Of a stretch of DNA of 6,483 nucleotides, positions 1 to 6,339 are shown piece after piece. Source of the stretch: Pseudomonadota bacterium (GTDB lineage: Bacteria; Pseudomonadota; Gammaproteobacteria; Burkholderiales; Burkholderiaceae_F); NCBI GenBank assembly GCA_021823635.1, contig JAKANT010000101.1:1-6483 (forward strand), written 5' to 3'. The notes under the pieces are model-generated. The model was not told where the DNA came from. It was given only the letters and a program-made list of their open reading frames with translations, and did no database searches. The position numbers were made by a program, and so were the translations under genes. Position 1 is the stretch's first letter; each line of letters starts with the position of its first letter.

Positions 1-36
1 TCGCCGAAATTGCGGGCGTCGACCTGGGGCACGTCG
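1..36. repeat. Inverted 36-bp repeat, left copy (partner 472-507)
   Basis: Bases 1-36 are the exact reverse complement of bases 472-507. The next base differs (t against c). The partner lies inside the SulP gene, where it encodes AEIAGVDLGHV, and the left copy is read in the same phase. Because it begins at the window edge its full length is unknown. The last nine bases, ggcacgtcg at 28-36, would also fit the expected WHVV codons of the regulator. They therefore look like microhomology at a junction. A chimeric read or misassembly at a contig end is the simplest reading; a real inverted duplication is the alternative. Confidence 0.9.
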
Positions 37-161
37 TCAATCTGCAGGGGCGGTCGCTTTCTCCGGCCGCCGAGGCGCTGCGCTATTTCGTGCTCGAAAG
101 CGGCGAGCGGCTGATCGCCGAGCAGTTCGCTCAGGCGGCACCGGTGGCGGACGCGCGCTGA
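3..161 (+). CDS. LysR-type transcriptional regulator, C-terminal fragment
   Basis: This is the last 52 codons of a gene whose start lies outside the window. From about codon 9 the translation reads GHVVNLQGRSLSPAAEALRY, then FVLESGERLIAEQF. This matches the end of the effector-binding domain in LysR-family regulators of the CysB/CbbR kind, where a (W)HVV(N/H)L strand is followed by LSPAAEAFR and a final helix. Family knowledge: these proteins are DNA-binding activators or repressors that respond to a small metabolite. The effector cannot be read from this fragment. The neighbouring SulP transporters make a regulator of anion uptake or carbon fixation attractive, but that is inference. The first 8 or 9 codons match the antisense of the SulP gene exactly, so only about 28-161 should be trusted as regulator sequence. 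The gene converges on and overlaps the SulP gene ending at 131. Confidence 0.72.
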   Translation, partial: AEIAGVDLGHVVNLQGRSLSPAAEALRYFVLESGERLIAEQFAQAAPVADAR

Positions 162-2437
162 GGCTCGGCGGCAGCGGGCGACGTGGCCCGCACCGAGTCG
201 ATGACCGCGGCAAGCACCGTCAGCAGCCCTTCGATGCCGGCCTCGTCCTCCAGCCCGCGCGGCGGGCGGAAAGCGAGGATCGCCCGGCCGCGCGCCTCCA
301 GATAGATCGGGCCGTGCCGGGCCAGCGCCTGCTGTACCGCGGCATCGAGCAGGGGCGCAGGGTCGGTACCGCGTGCGGCCCACAGCCGGTAGCCCGCGGC
401 GAGCCCCGCCGTCTGCGGCCGTTCCTCCAACTGTACGAGGTAGCGCTCGAGGTAGTGGCCGGGGGTGATCGCGACGTGCCCCAGGTCGACGCCCGCAATT
501 TCGGCGACGGCGAGCGTGTGGCGGTGTGCGACGTGGTAGTCGGGCGGCGAGGTGTGGCTGTAGTCGAAGATGCGCAGGCGCGCGCCGCGCCAATCGCCCT
601 CGATGCGGTTGCACTCCTCGCGGTGATCGCCGCGGCGCAGGTAGACGAAGTCGTGCGGGTTGAGCGTGGCCGCCACGCGCGCCTCGAACGCCAGGCTCAG
701 GCGCGCCGCCAGTAGCCCCATCTGCTGGGCGCGCGCATCGCGCTCGGCCTGCTGCTGCGCGAGCCGCGCCTCTTGCATGCGCGCGGCGAGCGGATGGGAC
801 GAGAAGCGGTAGAAGTTCTCCAGTCCCTCGACCGCGAACGGGCGGTTGCGCGCGGAGGCCTCCTCGGCGGCGTGCTGCAGGAACTCGGCCGCCGTGTGAT
901 CGATGATGCGCGCCGATTCGGTGAAGCGGAGCAGCACGCCCTCGCTCGCGGGAATCGCCGCCAGCGTGCGCTCGAGCGGCAGCAGGTTGAAGCCGACCAG
1001 CGAGCCGAGCGTCAGCACGTGCAGGGTCTGGCCGTCGCGCAGCTCGGTGCGGTGCCGGATCACCGGGCTGCGGAACAAGCCGCCGAAATTGCGCGCCAGC
1101 AGAGCGAGCGCCTCGGCGGCGTCGAGGCGGCCGGTCAGCACCAGCCGCAGCGACGGCATCAGCAGGTACATCAGCAGCGCAAGTTCGATCGCGATGCCGA
1201 TCAGCATGCCGAGCAGCAGATCGGTGGCCAGGATCGCGACCACCGTGCCGCAGAAGACGATGAAGCGGTCGCGGCCGATCGCCAGCATGCGCGCGAACAG
1301 CGCCGGCTCGCACAGCCGCCAGCCGATGTAGATGAGGACGGCGGCGATCGAGGCGAGCGGAATGCGTGCCAGGATCGCGGCGCCGGCCACCGCGAACAGC
1401 AACAGGAAAAGGCCGCTGTACAGGTTGGACCACAGCGTGCGTGCGCCGGCGTCGATGTTGGCGCGGCTCGGCACCGCGTTGGGAATGATGGTCAGCCCGC
1501 CCAACATGCCGGAGGCGAGATTGCACACGCCCATCGCGCGCAGCGTCTTGTTGGGATCGGACGTGCGGTGCCAAGGGTCGATCTTGTCCACCGCTTTGAC
1601 GCTGGCCACCGACTCCACGCCGTCGATCAGCGTGAATGTGATCACGACCAGCGCCAACGTCAGCCACAGGTCGGGCTGATGGATGAAGCCGGAAAAATCG
1701 GGCGGGTGGAAGCCGGCGAGGAAATTCTCGGGCATGCGGATGCGCAATTCGGGCGCCAGACCGAGCACCGCGCCGGCCACCACGCCGACCGCGGCCACCG
1801 TGATGGCCGGCGGCAGCCAGCGCCACAGGCCGGTCACGCGCCGGCGCAGCGCGAACATCAACGCCAGCGAAGCGACGCCGATCACCGCCACCGCCAACTG
1901 CGCCTGCATGATCTGCTCCGGCAGATGGGTGACCGCGTCCAGCACCGATTTGCGCGGCACGCTCGGCGCGCCGATCAGCAGCGGCAACTGGCGCAGGATG
2001 ATCATCACGCCGATGGCAGCGAGCATCGCTTCCACCACCGTGGCCGGCAGCATCGACGCGTATTGGCCGGCGCGCAGCGTTGCGAGCAGCAGTTGCAGTG
2101 CGCCGGTCAGCACGATCGCCACCAGCACCAGCGGGTAGCCGGCCGCGGGATCGCCGTGGCCCAGCGAGAGCACGCCCCACAGCACCACCGGCGCGAGCGC
2201 AGCCGCCGGTCCGCTCACCGTGACGTACGAGCCGCCGAGCAGCGGATACAGCAGACCGGCGACGATGGCCGAGATCAGCCCCGCGATCGCCGGCGCGCCG
2301 GAGGCGAGCGCCACGCCGAGCGAAAACGGCGTCCACAGCAGCGCCACCTGCAGCCCGGCCGGCAGATCGTGCCGCCAGTGTTGCAGGCCCGCCAATCCCG
2401 TGGCGGGCAACGCGCCGCTGCGTTCGGCCGCGCTCAT
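131..2437 (-). CDS. SulP-family anion transporter with C-terminal soluble extension
   Basis: This 768-residue inner-membrane protein is predicted to carry an inorganic anion such as bicarbonate or sulfate. Residues about 25-430 form the SulP transport core. They include LASGAPAIAGLISAIVAGLL (44-63), the TM3 motif VSGPAAALAP (74-83), and a segment from GGLTIIP (313-319) to SRANIDAGART (324-334). These are typical of the SulP subfamily often found beside or fused to carbonic anhydrase. Residues about 470-550 resemble a degenerate STAS domain with IDHTAAEFL (512-520), placing Thr515 at the usual phospho-site. A charged, Gln-rich helix (550-575) then leads into an extra domain of about 190 residues (575-750) that is not part of ordinary SulP proteins. 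That domain has no C-x-D-x-R or H-x-x-C zinc motif, so it is not a beta-carbonic anhydrase. The ATG at 2437 lies 37 bases after the preceding SulP stop, with a weak GGGACGG ribosome site. The stop overlaps the convergent regulator gene by 31 bases. Substrate is unproven. Confidence 0.9.
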   Translation of the reverse strand: MSAAERSGALPATGLAGLQHWRHDLPAGLQVALLWTPFSLGVALASGAPAIAGLISAIVAGLLYPLLGGSYVTVSGPAAALAPVVLWGVLSLGHGDPAAGYPLVLVAIVLTGALQLLLATLRAGQYASMLPATVVEAMLAAIGVMIILRQLPLLIGAPSVPRKSVLDAVTHLPEQIMQAQLAVAVIGVASLALMFALRRRVTGLWRWLPPAITVAAVGVVAGAVLGLAPELRIRMPENFLAGFHPPDFSGFIHQPDLWLTLALVVITFTLIDGVESVASVKAVDKIDPWHRTSDPNKTLRAMGVCNLASGMLGGLTIIPNAVPSRANIDAGARTLWSNLYSGLFLLLFAVAGAAILARIPLASIAAVLIYIGWRLCEPALFARMLAIGRDRFIVFCGTVVAILATDLLLGMLIGIAIELALLMYLLMPSLRLVLTGRLDAAEALALLARNFGGLFRSPVIRHRTELRDGQTLHVLTLGSLVGFNLLPLERTLAAIPASEGVLLRFTESARIIDHTAAEFLQHAAEEASARNRPFAVEGLENFYRFSSHPLAARMQEARLAQQQAERDARAQQMGLLAARLSLAFEARVAATLNPHDFVYLRRGDHREECNRIEGDWRGARLRIFDYSHTSPPDYHVAHRHTLAVAEIAGVDLGHVAITPGHYLERYLVQLEERPQTAGLAAGYRLWAARGTDPAPLLDAAVQQALARHGPIYLEARGRAILAFRPPRGLEDEAGIEGLLTVLAAVIDSVRATSPAAAEPQRASATGAA
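472..507. repeat. Inverted 36-bp repeat, right copy (partner 1-36)
   Basis: This is the internal copy of the repeat, inside the C-terminal extension of the SulP gene. On the minus strand it encodes residues AEIAGVDLGHV within an uninterrupted domain. It is therefore the likely original, and the copy at the window edge is the displaced one. Confidence 0.9.
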
Positions 2438-2474
2438 CGACGCCGTCCCGTTGGCGGGCGCGGCAAGCGCGCCT

Positions 2475-4577
2475 TCACCGGTCGGTCCCCGTCGCGGCGA
2501 GTGCCGGCGTGCGCGGCGTGCCGCCGATCAGACGCGCGAGGTCTTCTTCGCCGAGCAGGCGCGGGGCCAGCTTGTCGAACGCGCCGCAGTTGCGCAGCAC
2601 CTCGATCACCTGCGGTTTGAGCGCGTAGAAGTGCAGCGCCACGCCGGCGGCGTCCAGCCGCTCGGCCAGGTGCTCGACCACCTCCACGCCGGAGGCGTCG
2701 ATGCGGTTGATGCCGTCGCCCACCACGACGATGCTGCGCGCGCGCGGCGATGCGGCGGCGGCTTCCAGCAGCGAATCCTCGAAGTACGAGACGTTGCCGA
2801 AGTAAAGTTGCCCGTCGAAGCGCAGCACCAGCACGCCGGGCGCGGCCTGCACCGGCGTGCCGCAGCCCGCCTCGCGCAGCCGACCGTCGGCGCCCGGCAC
2901 GAGCCAGCACACGCGCGGCCGCATCGTGCGCACCACGAACAGCGCGATCGCCAGTCCCGCGCCGGCCAGGATGCCCCAGTCCAGATGCGGCGCGAAGGCG
3001 AGCGTGGCGGCGAAGGTCACGGTCGCGGCGATGCCGTCGTGGCGGTTCACGCGCCAGGCGTGCGCGATGGCGCGAAAATCGATCAGCCCCAGCACCGCCA
3101 CGATCACCACCGCCGCCAGCACCGCCTGCGGCAGGTGATAAAGAAGGGGGGTGAGGAACAGCAGCGTGGCCAGCATCAGCGCCGCCGTGACCACGGCCGC
3201 GAATCCGGTGCGCGCGCCCGCCTGCAGGTTAACCGCCGAGCGCGAGAACGAGCCCGACACCGGAAATCCTTGCGAGACCGCGCTCGCCACGTTGGCCAGC
3301 CCCTGGCCGATCAGCTCCTGGTTGGCGTCGATGCGCTGGCGCGTGCGCGCCGCCATCGCCTTGGCGATGGAGATCGCTTCCATGAACCCCACCAGCGCGA
3401 TCACCACCGCGGCCGAAGCGAGCGACAGCGCAAGCTCCAGCGACAGCGCGGGCAGCGCGAACGGCGGCAGCCCGGCCGGAATGGCGCCCACCACCTCGCC
3501 GCCGCCGGCCAACTGCAGCGTGCCGCCCTGCACGCGCCGGATTCGGTATTCGAGCGGATCGAGGCGCGCTTGCGCCGGCGCATTGGCCGCCGCGTACAGC
3601 GCCGATGTCTGGCCGCGCTCGTCCACCGCGCGCCTGACCCACAGCGAGTTGAGCGTCGCGGCGCGCTCAGCGACCTCGCGCCGCAGCTCTTCGGCGCGCA
3701 GACGCCCGACGGCCAGATCGGCCTGCGCCGTCACCTCCTGCAGGCTGCCGGCGCCCGCCGTCGCGCGCGCCTCAGACCAGACGCGCGCGCGCCGTGCCAC
3801 CTCAAGCTCCGCCTGACGCAGCCGCTCCTGGGCCGCGGTCAGCTTCTCCACGACCGCAGCCAACGCCGGATCGGCGATCTGATCGAGCCGCGCGCTCGCA
3901 TTGCGCTCGAAGCCGGTGGCCCAAGAGATGAAGGTGGCGGCCGCCACCACGATTAGCACGCCCGGCAGCTTCGGCGCGAAGCGCTTGAGCGCCAGCAGCG
4001 CCGCGATCGCGCCCGCGCCCATCGCGAAGGTGGGGATATGCGTGTGACCGACCTGCGCCAGCACCGCGGCGATGTCGGCGAAGTAGGAGTCGCTGCGCGG
4101 CATCGGTACGCCGAACACCTTGGACAGTTGCGAGGTGGCGATGATGATCGCGGCGGCGCTCGTGAAGCCCACGATCACCGGATGCGACAGCAAATTCACG
4201 ATCGCCCCCAGCCGCAGCACGCCGAGCGCGAACTGCAACAGACCCACCAGCAGCGCCAGCGTCACCGCCAGGGCGATGAACTCGCCGCTGCCGGGCGCGG
4301 CCATCGCGCCGAGCAGCGAGGCGGTGAGCAGCGACACCGCGGCCACCGGCCCGGTGGCCAGTTGCGCAGACGAGCCCCATAGCGCGGCCACCGCCACTGG
4401 CAGGAAGCCCGCATAAAGCCCGTAGTAGGCCTGCACGCCCGCCAGTTGCGCGTAGGCCATCGCCTGCGGCACCAGCACCAGCGCCACGCTGATGCCGGCC
4501 ACCAGGTCGGCGCGCCACGTCTGCCGCAACTGCGGCAGCCAGCGCAGGAACGGCAAGATGGCGGAAAGCGTCTTCAT
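2475..4577 (-). CDS. SulP-family sulfate/anion permease with STAS domain and coiled-coil insertion
   Basis: This is a 700-residue inner-membrane anion transporter. The core shows RADLVAGISVALVLVPQAMA (22-41, TM1), LATGPVAAVSLL (73-84, TM3), LSHPVIVGFTSAAAI (130-144) and the SulP signature QGFPVSGSFSRSAVN (436-450). About 14 membrane segments can be picked out as a 7+7 arrangement. A cytoplasmic STAS domain follows (about 580-685), with FDGQLYFGN (587-595) and IDASG (626-630), which places Ser629 at the classical phospho-site. Between TM7 (about 205-222) and IPAGLPPFALP (366-376) lies an insertion of about 140 residues that most SulP proteins lack. Its first part is rich in Ala, Glu, Arg and Leu and looks like a coiled coil. 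By the 7+7 topology it should face the periplasm. The ATG at 4577 overlaps the upstream stop as ATGA, indicating translational coupling. A longer reading frame upstream is only open sequence antiphase to the Nudix gene. The class is certain; sulfate versus another anion is not. Confidence 0.92.
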   Translation of the reverse strand: MKTLSAILPFLRWLPQLRQTWRADLVAGISVALVLVPQAMAYAQLAGVQAYYGLYAGFLPVAVAALWGSSAQLATGPVAAVSLLTASLLGAMAAPGSGEFIALAVTLALLVGLLQFALGVLRLGAIVNLLSHPVIVGFTSAAAIIIATSQLSKVFGVPMPRSDSYFADIAAVLAQVGHTHIPTFAMGAGAIAALLALKRFAPKLPGVLIVVAAATFISWATGFERNASARLDQIADPALAAVVEKLTAAQERLRQAELEVARRARVWSEARATAGAGSLQEVTAQADLAVGRLRAEELRREVAERAATLNSLWVRRAVDERGQTSALYAAANAPAQARLDPLEYRIRRVQGGTLQLAGGGEVVGAIPAGLPPFALPALSLELALSLASAAVVIALVGFMEAISIAKAMAARTRQRIDANQELIGQGLANVASAVSQGFPVSGSFSRSAVNLQAGARTGFAAVVTAALMLATLLFLTPLLYHLPQAVLAAVVIVAVLGLIDFRAIAHAWRVNRHDGIAATVTFAATLAFAPHLDWGILAGAGLAIALFVVRTMRPRVCWLVPGADGRLREAGCGTPVQAAPGVLVLRFDGQLYFGNVSYFEDSLLEAAAASPRARSIVVVGDGINRIDASGVEVVEHLAERLDAAGVALHFYALKPQVIEVLRNCGAFDKLAPRLLGEEDLARLIGGTPRTPALAATGTDR

Positions 4578-5593
4578 CGCCGTCCGTTGCGCAGCCATGC
4601 GGCCGCGTTCAGCGCGATGCCGACCGCGCCGCATGCGCGCGCCGCTGCCAGATCCTCGCGCGTCAGCCCGCCTTGCGCGTACACCGGCAGCGGTGTCGCG
4701 GCGACGATGCGCGCCAGCCCCTCCCAGCCGAGGGGCGCCGCGTCCGCGTGCAAGGCGGTCGCCCGCACCGGACCGACGACGACGAAGTCCGCGCCCAGCC
4801 GGTGCGCGGTGCGCACGTCGTCCAGATCGCGGCACGATGCGCTCCACAGCGCAAGCGGCGGCCGCTGCCCGAGGGCGCGCAACTGCTGTGCCGCGCTGTG
4901 CACGCCGTCGGCGCCGGCGCGCAGCGCTTCGATCGCCGTGCCGGCAACCAGCACGCGCGCGCCCTGGGCGCGCGCCCGCTGCACCACCTGGCGCGCGAAG
5001 TGCGCGCGCTGCGCGCCGCTCAAGCGCTCCTCGCGCACCTGCAACAGCCGCACGCCGTCGGCGAGCAGCGCCGCGAGATCGTGCGCGAGAAAGCGCTGCA
5101 CGTCGCCCGCGTCGCTGGCGCGCGTGACCGCCAGCCGCGGCGGCAACGCCAGCAGCGCAAGCGCGCGCGCATTCGACGGCAGCAGCGGCGCGACCGCAGG
5201 CGCGCCCGGATCGACCCAGGCCAGGCGCTGGCCCTCGCGCCCGTGCGGCTGGCCGCGCCAGCGCGCGACGCGAAAGAAGTGCAGCCGTACGCGCCGGGTC
5301 GGAAACGCATGTTCGTACACGATCCACGGCGCGAGCGCTTCGGCCTCGAGGCCGGCTTCCTCGTGCAACTCGCGCGCGGCGGCCTGCGCAGCGGTCTCGC
5401 CTGCGTCGATTTTGCCGCCCGGCAGCTCCCAGTAGCCGGCCGAGATCTGGCGCGCGGTGCGCTGCGCGAGCAGCACCCGCCCCGCGCCGTCCTGCACGAC
5501 GCAGACCGCGACCTCGATTGGGCCCGCGGCCCGGTCACGCGGCGTCGGCGGGGCGAGAGTGGCGGCCGCGACCGGCGCGCCGACGCGAGCCAT
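4574..5593 (-). CDS. Nudix hydrolase (MutT-like) fused to a ThiE-like domain
   Basis: This 339-residue soluble protein has two domains. Residues about 25-150 are a Nudix fold with a complete Nudix box, GKIDAGETAAQAAARELHEE followed by AGL (60-82). It is preceded by WELPG, as in MutT proteins that hydrolyse oxidised nucleotides such as 8-oxo-dGTP. Residues about 153-335 resemble thiamine-phosphate synthase: LLQVREERLSG (183-193), GADGVH (227-232), GADFVVVGPV (267-276) and PVYAQGGLTREDL (303-315). The same fusion is a recognised proteobacterial family. Compared by eye with ThiE, the Q-x-R-x-K motif has Glu189 for Lys, the conserved Asn-Asp is replaced by Ala217-Gly218, and His282 stands where a Lys is expected. 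Thiamine synthesis is therefore doubtful. The ATG at 5593 is only 3 bases beyond the preceding stop, and the stop overlaps the SulP start as ATGA. Nudix chemistry is secure; the substrate is inferred. Confidence 0.92.
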   Translation of the reverse strand: MARVGAPVAAATLAPPTPRDRAAGPIEVAVCVVQDGAGRVLLAQRTARQISAGYWELPGGKIDAGETAAQAAARELHEEAGLEAEALAPWIVYEHAFPTRRVRLHFFRVARWRGQPHGREGQRLAWVDPGAPAVAPLLPSNARALALLALPPRLAVTRASDAGDVQRFLAHDLAALLADGVRLLQVREERLSGAQRAHFARQVVQRARAQGARVLVAGTAIEALRAGADGVHSAAQQLRALGQRPPLALWSASCRDLDDVRTAHRLGADFVVVGPVRATALHADAAPLGWEGLARIVAATPLPVYAQGGLTREDLAAARACGAVGIALNAAAWLRNGRR

Positions 5594-5596
5594 GGC

Positions 5597-5872
5597 TCAG
5601 GTGGCGCGGCGCGCCTTGGCCGCGCAATCGGCGGCGCGCGTGGCGAATTCGGCTTCGGCCGCGCCCAGGCGCTGTGCTTCGCCGGCCAGCACCGTGACGT
5701 TGACGTAGGTCTTGCCGAAGCTCAGGTTCGGATAAAGCCCGGTCTGCTCCGACAGCGCCGCCAGGGCGTCGAGGAACGCGCGCGTCTCGCCGTAGCTAGC
5801 AAACTCGAAGCGGCGAAACAGCGACGGCGGGCGATCCACTCTTTGCCAGCCGTCCGGCACGACATCGCTCAT
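5597..5872 (-). CDS. Pterin-4a-carbinolamine dehydratase-like protein, active site degenerate
   Basis: This 91-residue soluble protein resembles the PhhB/PCD family (4a-hydroxytetrahydrobiopterin dehydratase) in length and pattern. GW near the start (8-9) is followed by LFRRFEFASYGETRAFLDAL (18-37), LSEQTGLYPNLSFGKTYVNV (40-59) and a final helix. The family fingerprint E-x3-H-H-P is present only as Glu42, then Leu46-Tyr47-Pro48, so both catalytic histidines are missing. A second histidine expected in the following strand is also absent. True dehydratase activity is therefore unlikely. A structural, pterin-binding or dimerisation role is possible but unproven. The ATG at 5872 overlaps the ferritin-like stop as ATGA and has its own GGAGG site (5885-5881), which decides this start over longer in-frame extensions through the ferritin gene. 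Family membership rests on pattern only. Confidence 0.72.
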   Translation of the reverse strand: MSDVVPDGWQRVDRPPSLFRRFEFASYGETRAFLDALAALSEQTGLYPNLSFGKTYVNVTVLAGEAQRLGAAEAEFATRAADCAAKARRAT

Positions 5873-6327
5873 GGTTCGATCCTCCGTCCGTGCGGCGCGC
5901 CGGCAGCGGATCCGTCGCCCGCCCAGCGGCGCAGTTTGTCCAGATGCTCGCACTCCTCGGCATGCAGGCCGCCGAACAGGGCGCGCAGTTCGCCGTCGGC
6001 CGCGCACGCGCGCAGCGCGCCCTCGTACACCGCCACGGCGTGCCGCTCGGTGGCAGCCGCCGCCGCGAGGATCTGCTGGCGCGAGCTGCCCACCGGGTAA
6101 GCGGGCGCGGCACCGCCGCCGAAGCCGGCGCCGAGATCGATCAGCGCCGCGGCCAGGCGCTGCGCGTGCTCTAGCTCCTCCTGCGCCGACTCGCTGCAGA
6201 AGCGCGCCAGCGCCGAATCGCCGAGCCGACGCGCCATCGACGCCTGCAGCGCGAACTGCCGCGCGGCGGCGAACTCGTGCTGCAGGGCGCGCTGCAGCCA
6301 GGCGATCACCGAGGGCGGTGCACGCAT
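5869..6327 (-). CDS. Ferritin-like diiron protein (bacterioferritin family)
   Basis: This 152-residue cytoplasmic four-helix-bundle protein probably binds and oxidises iron. The ferroxidase ligands fall where they do in bacterioferritin: Glu18 (QHEFAAARQF), Glu51 and His54 (EELEHA), Glu94 (TERHAV), and Glu125-x-x-His128 (ECEH). Position 52, the methionine that binds haem in classical bacterioferritin, is Leu, and Tyr25 is Phe, so this is probably a haem-free subunit or a stand-alone ferritin-like protein. The length is close to the usual 155-160. The C-terminus is short and rich in Gly, Ala and Arg. The ATG at 6327 has a strong GGAGGT six bases upstream. It is the first gene of the minus-strand operon, and its stop overlaps the next start. 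Whether it builds a 24-subunit iron store cannot be seen here. Confidence 0.87.
   Translation of the reverse strand: MRAPPSVIAWLQRALQHEFAAARQFALQASMARRLGDSALARFCSESAQEELEHAQRLAAALIDLGAGFGGGAAPAYPVGSSRQQILAAAAATERHAVAVYEGALRACAADGELRALFGGLHAEECEHLDKLRRWAGDGSAAGAPHGRRIEP
5881..5885 (-). promoter_or_regulatory. Ribosome binding site of the pterin-dehydratase-like gene
   Basis: The minus strand reads GGAGG, eight bases before the ATG at 5872, inside the 3' end of the ferritin-like gene. It selects the 91-residue start over in-frame starts farther upstream. Confidence 0.7.
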
Positions 6328-6333
6328 GGGCCG

Positions 6334-6339
6334 ACCTCC
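6334..6339 (-). promoter_or_regulatory. Ribosome binding site of the ferritin-like gene
   Basis: The minus strand reads GGAGGT, six bases before the ATG at 6327. It is the strongest ribosome site in the window and fixes this start as the head of the operon. Confidence 0.8.

Noticed and set aside
134..715. SulP C-terminal extension as a carbonic anhydrase
   Set aside because: SulP and carbonic anhydrase fusions are known, but no C-x-D-x-R or H-x-x-C zinc motif is present, and the strand pattern differs.
2438..2474. Terminator or promoter between the two SulP genes
   Set aside because: The 37-base gap shows no hairpin followed by T residues and no promoter hexamers.
773..2620. Long plus-strand reading frame of 615 codons
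   Set aside because: It lies antisense to the SulP gene and its translation is a low-complexity run of Gln, His, Arg and Ala. It is a high-GC shadow.
2220..3956. Plus-strand reading frame of 578 codons
   Set aside because: It is antisense to both SulP genes, Arg/His/Gln-rich, with no recognisable motif.
4578..5327. N-terminal extension of the SulP reading frame to 950 codons
   Set aside because: The extension runs through the Nudix/ThiE-like gene in another frame and is Arg/Ala-rich. Typical SulP sequence starts at the ATG at 4577.
4673..6100. Plus-strand reading frame of 475 codons
   Set aside because: It is antisense to the Nudix/ThiE-like gene and its upstream partners, with composition typical of a GC-driven open frame.
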